Program-made: the position numbers and the translations under genes
The notes under the pieces: generated by a model
What the model saw: only the letters and a program-made list of their open reading frames with translations
Databases searched by the model: none
What the model was told of the DNA's origin: nothing
Part shown: positions 56,274-64,000 of the stretch, piece after piece
Numbering within the stretch: position 1 is the first letter of the stretch
Layout of the letters: every line of letters starts with the position of its first letter
Assembly (NCBI RefSeq): GCF_000786105.1
Contig: NZ_JTEV01000015.1
Coordinates: 62,001 to 126,000 of the forward strand
Origin: Bdellovibrio sp. ArHS
Lineage (GTDB): Bacteria; Bdellovibrionota; Bdellovibrionia; Bdellovibrionales; Bdellovibrionaceae
DNA length: 64,000 nt
Reading direction: 5' to 3'

Positions 56274-57518
56274 ATGAAATTCCGACTTCTATCACTAATT
56301 ATCGCTACGTTATTGATTCAAGCTTGTTCTTTTAAAAAGGATGATAGCGAGGCTTCTCCGATTGCCCCGGCCAATACCGACGTGATTGAGACCATCCAAA
56401 AGGAGCAGGAGAAGCAAGCCTTCGAAGGCAAACTGACGGAGCAAAATGTTTCTGTGAAGTTTGAAGAAATGCCTGAGCCAATGGGATACAAGATGATTAT
56501 CGAATGGCCAGAGCAGGCTAAGCGGGTTCAAGTATCGATCAATGGGAAAATTCGTGAAATATATAACTCTAATAACTCACAGAACACTCATGTAGAAAGT
56601 GTTAAATCGGGTGAAGTTTTCGAGATAAATCTCATTGCATATGACAGTCTTGGAATGGCGCCGTACTCCACGATTACACTGAATAGACCAGCACCTATCG
56701 ATCACGTCGTAGGTGGCATAGTCAGATTGACGAAAGACCTTAATATTACAATCGACGGCAGATTCTACTTTTTAAAAGACTCTCAAATTCTAACAATGGG
56801 GCACAATCTCTCGATCAACGCAAAAAAATTGATTGTCGAAGACGACACGAGAACAAAGACTCTACTCGCATCACACATTATCACACGCTTTCCAAGTGAG
56901 CCTCTAAGGAAACCCTCCGAAATTCAGGGCTCCAATGTTTCGATTCAGGCAACTGTTGGAATAGGTCAGCTTCTAATTTCAATGGTGGGCGCTTCCGGTA
57001 AAGATGGAATCAGCGGTAAAGACATAGAAATAGCTACTGGAGTTGAGTCCGCGAGGAGCGGATTGGATGGCATTGCCGGAACGGCTACGTCGGTAACGAA
57101 GCCCTGTCCTCGCAAATTGAACCTCGACGCACCTCCATGCGACAACGAGATTCAAGTTTGCAGTAAACTGCCTGAAAATGGACAGCCCGGGAAAGAAGGA
57201 AGACCTGGAGCCGATGGATTAAACGGAGAGGATGGCGGTAGCACCGGCACTCTTTCTATTTTCATTGACGATCAAAAGGAATTTTCAGCGCATATTTTCC
57301 AGCGAAGAGGGTTGCCTGGAAAAGGGGGCAAAGGTGCTCCAGGGCACTCTGGAGGCGTCGGCGGCGCCCCAGGAGCCAACCCTTCTCCATGCCCGCCAGC
57401 AAAAAAAGGTGCTGACGGACAGCGCGGAACAGATGGAAAAAATGGATTAGACGGATCGCCTGGCTTACTTGGCGAGATCTTTCACAACATTAAAAATATT
57501 TACGTTGAAAAGCAGTAA
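56274..57518 (+). CDS. Collagen-like lipoprotein
   Basis: This is a 414-aa lipoprotein (lipobox LIQAC, Cys18). Residues ~20-230 form a mostly beta-sheet domain. From ~240 on, G-x-y triplets appear in blocks (GQPGKEGRPGADGLNGEDGG, then GLPGKGGKGAPGHSGG and GADGQRGTDGKNGLDGSPG). These are separated by cysteine-containing and beta-rich inserts. This gives a broken collagen-like region before a short final helix. A surface stalk is a plausible role. The start follows GAGGGGAT. Two inverted repeats lie upstream. Confidence 0.85.
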   Translation: MKFRLLSLIIATLLIQACSFKKDDSEASPIAPANTDVIETIQKEQEKQAFEGKLTEQNVSVKFEEMPEPMGYKMIIEWPEQAKRVQVSINGKIREIYNSNNSQNTHVESVKSGEVFEINLIAYDSLGMAPYSTITLNRPAPIDHVVGGIVRLTKDLNITIDGRFYFLKDSQILTMGHNLSINAKKLIVEDDTRTKTLLASHIITRFPSEPLRKPSEIQGSNVSIQATVGIGQLLISMVGASGKDGISGKDIEIATGVESARSGLDGIAGTATSVTKPCPRKLNLDAPPCDNEIQVCSKLPENGQPGKEGRPGADGLNGEDGGSTGTLSIFIDDQKEFSAHIFQRRGLPGKGGKGAPGHSGGVGGAPGANPSPCPPAKKGADGQRGTDGKNGLDGSPGLLGEIFHNIKNIYVEKQ

Positions 57519-57566
57519 TTCCATTCTTACAAAAGAAATTAATAGGCTTTTCAACCGATGGAGACA

Positions 57567-58670
57567 TCATTTTGTTGGCTCAAGCCAAGAAAGGCTGTGC
57601 CTTTCATAGAAGGTTCTGTTTAGAAGTTCCTTCGCATCGACCCATCCACCATTAGTGCTGTCTTGCCAACTCTGTCCCCAAGAGTTTTGAATTTGGAGAG
57701 CGTCATAGCACTTATTCTGGCTATTACAAACACGACGATAACCTTTAATGACAACTGCGTGGCCTTCACCTGAAAAAGACCCGTCCTTCATAGTTGTCCC
57801 GCACTTTTCCTGGGACTTCGCCTTTAACGGCGTTTGTGTGCAAAAGCCAATCGCCAAGGGTCTTTTTTTTGTTCCTAAAACCTCTTTGATTTTTTTAAGA
57901 GAAGCTTCGTAGCCTGAACCCTCTTCTTCCGGAAACACTTTCAAACTCCAACTTCCTTTAAGAGCTGTTTGGTTCTTAAAGTCCCAGCACTGATCCGGGA
58001 TGAGCAATTTATCTAAGAACTTGGCGTGAGTTTTTTCGGCAAATGCCTCAAGAATTTCTTGATTAGATGCTTTCAAATTATAATTTTCTTTTAACTCATT
58101 CCCTACTGCTGTCGCGTATTCTAAAGCACACTCGACGCACTTTTCTTTCCTCTTTTTGTATTCGTTGTAAGCGTCATCAAAACGCTTCCACATCGCCAAT
58201 TCAAGCTTCTGCGCTTCCGCAGGATTGTTGATTTTGGAAACAAATTGATCAAAGGGCGCACAAGATTCCTTCACGACAGCCGCGCTTGCAATCGCGTTTT
58301 GCAACGTCAACGCTGGACTACCTCCGCCCGTATTCAATCCTTCGTAGTTAAAGCGGTCCGTGTAGTCCGCATCTTGGGGAAGCACCGTCGAAAATCTAGT
58401 CAAATCCAAAGGAGAACTTCGCTGATCATCAGGAAGTTTCGAACAATCCGTAATTTTGCGCGCCGTACAATTCGCTTCGTCAATAAGCGTACTTGCCACA
58501 AAGGAATAGCATATACCGACAGAGTCCTGGCTTCGCACTACAGGCATATTCTTAACAACAACTTCTGACGATGGTTCCGGTTTATATTCGGGTCCGAAAG
58601 GGTTCAAACCCTGATCAGCTAAGGCTTGAAATGAAATCAGAAAGCTCAGCATCCCAATAGTCAGCTTCAC
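57567..58670 (-). CDS. Exported papain-like (C1) cysteine peptidase
   Basis: GTG 58670 follows GAGG and opens a signal peptide (ending ALA), giving 367 aa. C1 signatures are Q48-D-S-V-G-I-C54-Y-S-F (oxyanion Gln, catalytic Cys), GHAVVIKGY with the catalytic His, and QNSWGQSW with the Asn. Further cysteines fit a disulfide-bonded periplasmic or secreted enzyme. A ~130-residue helical insert separates Cys and His. It starts 7 bases after the DUF333 gene ends and is probably cotranscribed. Confidence 0.9.
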   Translation of the reverse strand: MKLTIGMLSFLISFQALADQGLNPFGPEYKPEPSSEVVVKNMPVVRSQDSVGICYSFVASTLIDEANCTARKITDCSKLPDDQRSSPLDLTRFSTVLPQDADYTDRFNYEGLNTGGGSPALTLQNAIASAAVVKESCAPFDQFVSKINNPAEAQKLELAMWKRFDDAYNEYKKRKEKCVECALEYATAVGNELKENYNLKASNQEILEAFAEKTHAKFLDKLLIPDQCWDFKNQTALKGSWSLKVFPEEEGSGYEASLKKIKEVLGTKKRPLAIGFCTQTPLKAKSQEKCGTTMKDGSFSGEGHAVVIKGYRRVCNSQNKCYDALQIQNSWGQSWQDSTNGGWVDAKELLNRTFYERHSLSWLEPTK

Positions 58671-58677
58671 ATAAACC

Positions 58678-59055
58678 TCATTTGTGATGACGATAGTATA
58701 AAGACCAAGAGTCAATCATAGAGCCATCAGAAAACACGCAGTAGTCGTATTCATTGTTCTTTTCATCTTTAAGGATTCTGTTGCCCGCATTGAAAGCCGC
58801 GCAGTATCGAGCCGCTGGATTTCCCAGAACCGGTCCTTGGGGTTTTTCCTTGGCGCTTCCCAGTCCCACCCGTAAAGCTTCGCAGTCGGGCTTTCCCTTT
58901 TTGATACAGTTAGATGAAATTTTTAATCCATCTTGGGTAAAAATTTTTACTTCTTCATACTTTTTGGTTTTGGAAGAATACATTTTCAGGCTGATGTTTT
59001 CAGCATAGGCCGAGAAAGACAGCACCAAACAATATAGTAATATCAATAACTTCAT
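58678..59055 (-). CDS. Secreted DUF333-domain protein
   Basis: A signal peptide (ending AYAE) precedes a 105-residue mature protein. Its second half is a DUF333 domain: NPAARYCAAFNAGNRI, then YCVFSDGSMIDSWSLYYRH, with the two family cysteines. DUF333 proteins are small, often lipid-linked or secreted, and of unknown role; some contain haemolysin-like names by annotation only. It lies directly upstream of a papain-like peptidase, so an inhibitor or substrate role is possible but unproven. Confidence 0.85.
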   Translation of the reverse strand: MKLLILLYCLVLSFSAYAENISLKMYSSKTKKYEEVKIFTQDGLKISSNCIKKGKPDCEALRVGLGSAKEKPQGPVLGNPAARYCAAFNAGNRILKDEKNNEYDYCVFSDGSMIDSWSLYYRHHK

Positions 59056-59353
59056 ATTTATATCTTAAATCTTCGAGAAGCTTTCTGGGAGAGGCTCGTT
59101 TTAGACTTTATAAATCTAGCCCAATAGCCGGTCAGACTTATTTTAAGAACATAAATTGTTCCGAGAAGTTAAACGGGAGAATTCATTTTTAAAGACGATA
59201 TGACGGCAGGCCGAGGGGCACGCATAGAGTGGTCTTCCTCTTGTCGAGTCCGTGCGATTGCTTTAGAAGAATCTACGAAGAGCAAGACCCGGTTTTCCTA
59301 AAAACCAATTTCTTCCTTGTGAAAATGCAGGGCCTTCGCAAGCCCAAGGCAGC
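59056..59353. other. Intergenic gap without a recognisable gene
   Basis: About 300 bases between the DUF333 gene and dedA, both on the minus strand. It must hold the promoter for the DUF333-peptidase pair and the end of dedA transcription. I see a weak GCCTT...AAGGC stem just past dedA but no convincing terminator, RNA gene or reading frame. Confidence 0.5.
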
Positions 59354-60001
59354 CTAATTTTTTGCGCCTTTAAGCTTTTTTAAATAGCTGTTGATCATAG
59401 GCCAAACAACCGGAATCAAAGAGACACCGATCACGCCGAAAATGACGATATGGAAGTTTCTTTTTACGACTGGCAGATTTCCGAAAAAGTGACCCGCCAA
59501 AATAAAGATAAAAACCCACGCAATCGCACCGACTACATTGTAAGAAATAAACTTGCGGTAGTGCATAGAACCGATTCCCGCCACAAAAGGCGCAAATGTT
59601 CTAACGATCGGAGCAAAGCGAGCCGCCACAATGGTGAAAGCTCCCCATTTCGCATAGAATTCCTGTGTCTGAATAAGATACTGCTTTTTAAAGAAGCGGC
59701 TGTTCGATTCGAACACCTTCGGCCCCAGAAATTTTCCAATGTGATAGTTCACCGTATCACCAAGAATACCGGCAATAGTTAAACTCACTAGCAGAATCCA
59801 TAAGTTCAAACCGCCTTCGACCGTTGTCAAAGCACCCAGTGCAAACAGCAAGGAATCCCCAGGCAGAAAAGGCGTCACCACCAAACCTGTCTCACAGAAA
59901 ATAATCAGAAACATGATCACATAGATCCATGGCCCAAACAAAGCCATCCATTCCACAAGATGTTGATCTAGATGTAGAATAATATCTAAGAGTGCACTCA
60001 T
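59354..60001 (-). CDS. DedA family membrane protein
   Basis: This is a 215-aa DedA/SNARE-associated family protein with about five helices. Hallmarks are the N-terminal re-entrant segment IFCETGLVVTPFLPGDSLLFALG and the second motif KWGAFTIVAARFAPIVRTFAPFVAGIGSM, with the basic and acidic residues of the family. Members support envelope homeostasis and are implicated in undecaprenyl-phosphate or phospholipid flipping. It is monocistronic. Confidence 0.95.
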   Translation of the reverse strand: MSALLDIILHLDQHLVEWMALFGPWIYVIMFLIIFCETGLVVTPFLPGDSLLFALGALTTVEGGLNLWILLVSLTIAGILGDTVNYHIGKFLGPKVFESNSRFFKKQYLIQTQEFYAKWGAFTIVAARFAPIVRTFAPFVAGIGSMHYRKFISYNVVGAIAWVFIFILAGHFFGNLPVVKRNFHIVIFGVIGVSLIPVVWPMINSYLKKLKGAKN

Positions 60002-60261
60002 GCTTCGCCCTTCCGTTAGGTCGCCAGTTTGTCGGACTTAAGGATGAAACTCAACGTTTTCGCGGGGCATGAACTCAAATCTTCGGCCTTGGACCCCATC
60101 AATTGCAGACAAATTGAGCTCCAACTATCCACAAAGAGGGTCCAAACAAAACCAGACCTTGGTCGCGAAAGATTGAACTTAATTTCTTAGCGAACATCTA
60201 GAAACCCAGAGGCCTTTTCAGAAAATGAATATCTCCGATATCCTGTTTAGAGGAGATAAAA

Positions 60262-60774
60262 ATGAAAATAAAAATGTTTCTATTAATGTTGCCACTATTT
60301 GCAGTTTCTTGTGCGAATTTAAATTCAAATAAATACACAGATCGCAAGACGGCTAGTGTCGAAACGGAACTACAAATTACGCGAAGAGCGTTCGGAAAAG
60401 ATCGCATTCCTAAAAAAATGGATACGTTGAGATATTCAGAGATCAATCAAAACGAAAAACTCCAAAGCTTCAACGAACTATTCAGAAACGCAGGTGAGAA
60501 TATTAATCTTTCGACGGAGTCATTGATAGCTAATCTTGAATACATTCAACTATCGATTTCCGCCAGAAGTTATAAAGAGCCATTCCGCTTCTCTGATATT
60601 TGCTATTACGGCACGGCTGATCAAGCTGTCGAAATTCTTCAAAAGATGAAAGACCAACCAAACAACTATGCTCTTTTATCTGCCTTCAATTCGGAAGGAC
60701 GTGTTTTTGTCCAACTAATGGCGGATCAACACAAAAAGAGAGCCTTTACACGCATTCCGGAGTGTGAAAATTAA
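60262..60774 (+). CDS. Orphan lipoprotein (170 aa)
   Basis: The start follows GAGGAG. The signal peptide has a lipobox FAVSC (Cys17). The mature part is helical and charged, with one later cysteine pair (YYGT-preceding Cys and the C-terminal PECEN). No domain is recognised. It is monocistronic, ending just before an AT-rich inverted repeat that precedes tRNA-Ser on the other strand. Confidence 0.8.
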   Translation: MKIKMFLLMLPLFAVSCANLNSNKYTDRKTASVETELQITRRAFGKDRIPKKMDTLRYSEINQNEKLQSFNELFRNAGENINLSTESLIANLEYIQLSISARSYKEPFRFSDICYYGTADQAVEILQKMKDQPNNYALLSAFNSEGRVFVQLMADQHKKRAFTRIPECEN

Positions 60775-60822
60775 TTGTAAAAATCAGTTCTTGTTAGTCT
60801 AAAAACGAGAAAACAGACGGGG

Positions 60823-60854
60823 ATTTTCTTTTAATCAAACTATTAAAAGAAGAA
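60823..60854. repeat. AT-rich inverted repeat between lipoprotein gene and tRNA-Ser
   Basis: TTTTCTTTTAAT pairs with ATTAAAAGAAGA around a 6-base loop. It could form a weak stem on either strand, but no long T-run follows it directly. Confidence 0.4.
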
Positions 60855-60856
60855 AA

Positions 60857-60946
60857 TGGCGGAGAGTGAGGGATTCGAACCCTCGAGCCCCGCGAAGGGC
60901 TGCCAGTTTTCAAGACTGGTGTATTCAACCACTCTACCAACTCTCC
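60857..60946 (-). tRNA. tRNA-Ser (TGA)
   Basis: The 90-base serine tRNA has a long variable arm, acceptor GGAGAGT/ACTCTCC, discriminator G and encoded CCA. The anticodon loop CTTGAAA gives TGA. It lies 85 bases downstream of serS on the same strand. Confidence 0.97.
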
Positions 60947-61031
60947 GTCGACCGTTTTATGGGTTTTGACGAGATACTTCAAGCAGTTGTTGGTCTTAAC
61001 GCGCCATGATGCAAAAGATTCAGATCCCTGT

Positions 61032-62324
61032 TTATCGGATTTCTTGGCGACCGCCCATGTAGGGTTGAAGAGCTTTTGGAATCGCGACCGAACCATCTTC
61101 GCGTTGATTGTTTTCAAGGATTGCAACCAAAGTTCTGCCCACAGCTAAGGCAGATCCGTTCAAAGTGTGAACGAACTGTGGTTTACCTCCAGCAGAACGG
61201 AAACGAATGTTGGCGCGACGAGCTTGGAAGTCTTCGAAGTTGGAACAAGAGCTGATTTCCCGGTAAGTGTTCTGACCAGGCAACCAGACTTCAAGGTCAT
61301 GAGTCTTGGCAGATCCAAAACCCATATCACCTGTACACAAAAGCATGCGACGGAAAGGCAATTCTAAGTCCATCAAAACCTGTTCAGCGTGAGAGGTTAA
61401 AGCCTCGTGCACTTCATAGGACTTGTCAGGATGACAGAAAGTCATCAGCTCTACTTTGTCGAACTGATGCTGACGAATCAAACCTTTGGTGTCACGACCG
61501 GCACTGCCGGCTTCAGAACGGAAACAAGGAGAATACGCACAGAAGCTAGCTGGAAGATCTTTTTCATCCAGGATTTCGTTATTAAAATAGTTGGTCACAG
61601 GCACTTCTGCCGTCGGAATCAGATAAAGGTCAGAGCCTTCCAAGTGAAAGACATCTTCTTTAAACTTCGGAAAGTTTCCAGTACCTAACAAGCTGTTACT
61701 GTTCACCATGAACGGAGGAATCATTTCCGTGTAACCATGCCGAGTCGAATGCATGTCCATCATGAACTGAATCAAAGCCCGCTCCATTTGTGCAGCGGCA
61801 CCTTTAAGAAAGGCAAAGCGAGTTCCCGTAGTTTTACCAGCGCGCTCAAAGTCGATGATGTTTAAAGACTCTCCCAACTCCCAGTGCTCTTTCGGCTTGA
61901 AAGAAAACTTCGTAGGCTCGCCCCAGGTCTTTAAAACTTTGTTTTCCTTTTCAGAAGAACCCACCGGTACGGAAGCGTTTGGTTTATTAGGAATAATTAA
62001 AGCCAGATTATAAACTTGTTGATCAGCTTCGGCCGCCTTCGCCTCAAGCTCTTTCACCTGAGTTTTTAAAGTATCCACTTCAGCAAGAATAGCCGATGCG
62101 TCTTTACCTTCGCGTTTCAGTTTACCAATTTCTCCGCTCAATTTATTTTGATTGGCTTTTGCAGTTTCTGCCTGGGTAATCAGCTCTTTGCGTTTTTTGT
62201 TAAGCTCCATGATCTGCTCAAGCACATCCGTCGAAGCCCCCCGATTGATCAACCCCTGCTTATACTCGTCGAAATAAGAAGTTCCATTTTCAGCTTTTTT
62301 TTCAAGAAGTTTAATATCAATCAT
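61032..62324 (-). CDS. serS: Seryl-tRNA synthetase
   Basis: This class II synthetase charges tRNA-Ser. The N-terminal coiled-coil arm (residues ~25-105) binds the long variable arm. Motif 2 is [22 protein letters not shown] and motif 3 is [20 protein letters not shown]. The length is ~430 aa. ATG 62324 is chosen; TTG 62330 is just upstream. A serine tRNA gene lies 85 bases downstream on the same strand with no clear terminator between. Confidence 0.97.
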   Translation of the reverse strand: MIDIKLLEKKAENGTSYFDEYKQGLINRGASTDVLEQIMELNKKRKELITQAETAKANQNKLSGEIGKLKREGKDASAILAEVDTLKTQVKELEAKAAEADQQVYNLALIIPNKPNASVPVGSSEKENKVLKTWGEPTKFSFKPKEHWELGESLNIIDFERAGKTTGTRFAFLKGAAAQMERALIQFMMDMHSTRHGYTEMIPPFMVNSNSLLGTGNFPKFKEDVFHLEGSDLYLIPTAEVPVTNYFNNEILDEKDLPASFCAYSPCFRSEAGSAGRDTKGLIRQHQFDKVELMTFCHPDKSYEVHEALTSHAEQVLMDLELPFRRMLLCTGDMGFGSAKTHDLEVWLPGQNTYREISSCSNFEDFQARRANIRFRSAGGKPQFVHTLNGSALAVGRTLVAILENNQREDGSVAIPKALQPYMGGRQEIR

Positions 62325-62468
62325 CGTCAACGTCCTTCACTTAACAATCACAAAACAAAAAAATTAAAGGTGATTCTATTTTTTAGGAATTAAAACGAAC
62401 CACAAGCAGCCACCGGATAGTGGCCATCGAATTTGCACAGACCCTGATAAGCCGTTTTCAACGACCGC

Positions 62469-62777
62469 TCAAGGAGCCACTAATATATACATTCTTAGCA
62501 GCATCCCTACAAGAACGCATATCAAGTCAAAGATCAAAATTTGACCGAAACTCCAGCTTGATTGAAGTTTTAATATTACAGCCGTGACGACCACCATCAC
62601 AAAGATAAGAGCAAATGTTCCATAACCAATGAGTTCCTGGCCAATCAAACCTAAGACAAGGCCTAACAGAATCCCTGTGATAAACCGCAAAGTGAAGTGG
62701 AAGAAAGAAAGAGTGCTGGATTTAACCCCTTCTTGAGCGCTGCTTGCAAGTCCTCTCATTTTGTCGCCGATTCCCAT
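62469..62777 (-). CDS. Small polytopic membrane protein (102 aa)
   Basis: A ~25-residue polar N-terminus precedes three hydrophobic helices (~29-45, 48-68, 78-98) with Gly-rich packing (GILLGLVLGLIGQELIGYG). I recognise no family. It starts 26 bases after the TPR gene stop and is probably cotranscribed with it. Confidence 0.75.
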   Translation of the reverse strand: MGIGDKMRGLASSAQEGVKSSTLSFFHFTLRFITGILLGLVLGLIGQELIGYGTFALIFVMVVVTAVILKLQSSWSFGQILIFDLICVLVGMLLRMYILVAP

Positions 62778-62803
62778 GGCTGAATTTCTCCTGACGTCCG
62801 TCC

Positions 62804-64000
62804 TTAGTTGCCGAGTCGTGAAAGTTTGTTTTCTATTTCAACACGATCCGGGGCGTTTGGCGAGAGTCCTAAATATTTATTATAGGCCTGCGCCGCAGAG
62901 CGAGCATCGCCTTTTAACTCGTAGATCGCCCCTTGTTCGCGATAGATTTCCGCATAACCGCTTTCGCGGCTGGAGGCTAGAGCCAACATATCTTCGGCAA
63001 CCTCCAACGAACCTGACTGACGATAGCAGGTTGCTGACTTCACATAAATGTCAGCGCCTTGAGGACGGAGCTTCATAGCTTGAGAATACTCCGACGCACA
63101 TTCAGCAAATTGCTTGCGAGCCGTATAAACCTCCGCCGCCAGGATGTAAGAATCCGCCACGTTCGGATTTAGTTTTTTTTCTGATTTGGAGGCCTCTAAA
63201 GCTCCCGTAAAGTCGCCCGATGAAAAAGCCGCCTTGCCGATATAATAGTGTGTGCGCGGATAATTGGGATTCAGGCGCTGTACCCGTTTGAATTGCTGAA
63301 TAGCCTCTTCAAAACGACTGGTTTCCAAGTAGAGCTTACCCGCTTGAAACAGAGCTTCTCCGTCCGTTGGGTCCAAGACAGCGGCACTTAAAAATGCTTT
63401 GAGGGCTTTGTCATTCAGTCCTAAAGCCTTCTCGCTTTCGCCGAGCCCTAACCAGGCCTTTTTATTTTTGGGATCCGCTTCGACGACCCGCTCATAGATT
63501 TCCTTGGCCTGACTGTATCGATCTTCAGATTTATAAACCTCGGCAAGCGCAACCCGGTAGTCCAAGGTATAAGAGAATCGTTTGATCAGCTCATTTAGAT
63601 AGTTTATTCCCGAATCCACGCCGTTCGTTTGCGCCAACATTTTCGCGTAAGTGATCTGAGCTTCGGGATTGGTTGCATCAATTTCGACAGCCTTAGTTGC
63701 ATAGCGAATGGCATCCTTCGCCGCATTTTCTTTGCGTTCAATTTCTTTCTTATTAATAGGAATGATGGAGCGGGCAAGAAGCGCATTGGACTTTGACAAA
63801 AGAATATAGGTTTCAATGTCCCCGTCGTAGGATTTTACTGCGCGAAGGGCATAATTGATTGTTCCGACCATGTTGTTTTTCCTAAACTCCAACAAAGCCA
63901 AACCGCGCAGGACTTCATAATTGTTAGGAGCAATGCGAATCGCATTCGTCAGAATCTGCGTCGCTCCGACGAAGTCGAATCTTTGTGACATATAGTCGGC
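62804..64000 (-). CDS. TPR-repeat protein (5' end outside window)
   Basis: The reading frame stays open to the window edge, and the ATG at 63991 falls inside a TPR unit, so the gene start lies beyond 64000. About 398 residues are visible, nearly all TPR helices (about ten repeats, for example YERVVEADPKNKKAWLGLGESEKALG and FKRVQRLNPNYPRTHYYIGKAAF). The end is a short basic tail. A signal or membrane anchor may be in the missing part. It is a scaffold or interaction protein; the partner is unknown. Confidence 0.9.
   Translation of the reverse strand, partial: ADYMSQRFDFVGATQILTNAIRIAPNNYEVLRGLALLEFRKNNMVGTINYALRAVKSYDGDIETYILLSKSNALLARSIIPINKKEIERKENAAKDAIRYATKAVEIDATNPEAQITYAKMLAQTNGVDSGINYLNELIKRFSYTLDYRVALAEVYKSEDRYSQAKEIYERVVEADPKNKKAWLGLGESEKALGLNDKALKAFLSAAVLDPTDGEALFQAGKLYLETSRFEEAIQQFKRVQRLNPNYPRTHYYIGKAAFSSGDFTGALEASKSEKKLNPNVADSYILAAEVYTARKQFAECASEYSQAMKLRPQGADIYVKSATCYRQSGSLEVAEDMLALASSRESGYAEIYREQGAIYELKGDARSAAQAYNKYLGLSPNAPDRVEIENKLSRLGN

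Overview
The window looks like chromosome of a predatory Bdellovibrio-type bacterium (phylum Bdellovibrionota). The main reason is a run of a Tad/Flp (type IVb) pilus locus, then an RHS/YD-repeat secreted protein, then a ~97-residue secreted protein. I recognise that order as the neighbourhood of the Bdellovibrio host-interaction ('hit') locus (Bd0109/Bd0108 of B. bacteriovorus). Many secreted or lipid-anchored orphan proteins, a motAB pair and a chemoreceptor fit a motile predator. The species is inferred from memory of gene order; no database was searched. Base composition is moderate throughout, and I see no insertion sequence, prophage, integrase or CRISPR array.

Layout. 1-4.8 kb: end of a DUF4105-like protein and two orphan secreted proteins. 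4.8-9.2 kb: motAB (minus), then a coupled plus-strand unit of PAP2 phosphatase, extended SDR, GT51 transglycosylase and DUF523 protein. 9.2-16 kb, minus strand: typA with a coupled ABC-2 exporter, dusB, and aspartate kinase coupled to a nitroreductase. 16-24.8 kb: small FG-GAP protein, hybrid histidine kinase, and an operon of class III aminotransferase, M20 amidohydrolase, AstA, AstD and MltG. This operon looks like an arginine/ornithine succinyltransferase route with an M20 enzyme in place of AstE. 24.9-27.8 kb: TPR/SH3 protein, BamD-like lipoprotein, TPR protein and hpt, followed by an antisense 24-residue membrane-peptide candidate under its own promoter. 28-29.9 kb: chemoreceptor and a four-cysteine secreted protein.

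30-39.5 kb is one plus-strand run: Flp pilin, four further prepilin- or TadE-like proteins, CpaB, CpaC secretin, a single polypeptide joining CpaE/TadZ-like and CpaF/TadA-like ATPases, one TadB/TadC-type platform protein, then the hit-like pair, closed by a strong terminator. A sigma-28 (FliA)-like promoter precedes the pilin. 39.6-43.6 kb: small secreted proteins, a CheY-like regulator and a divergent pair of outer-membrane beta-barrel candidates. 43.6-47.2 kb: groEL, groES, a secreted helical protein and an exported beta-carbonic anhydrase with a His/Cys-rich tail.

47.4-51.6 kb: tRNA-Asn, tRNA-Arg and tRNA-Ser(GCU), a peroxiredoxin, a YdeI-like protein, a Na/Pi symporter, slyX and queF. 51.6-60.8 kb is rich in exported proteins: a tightly overlapping trio of lipoprotein, metacaspase-like (clan CD) peptidase and small secreted protein; a guanine-deaminase-like enzyme; a collagen-like lipoprotein; a papain-like peptidase behind a DUF333 protein; DedA; and an orphan lipoprotein. 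60.8-64 kb: tRNA-Ser(UGA) just downstream of serS, a small membrane protein and the 3' part of a TPR protein.

The most notable items are the fused Tad ATPase and its predicted flagellar-sigma promoter next to the hit-like genes, the metacaspase-like trio, the AST-pathway variant, and an operator-like palindrome (GTCTCA-N3-TGAGAC) in front of several genes for small or orphan exported proteins.
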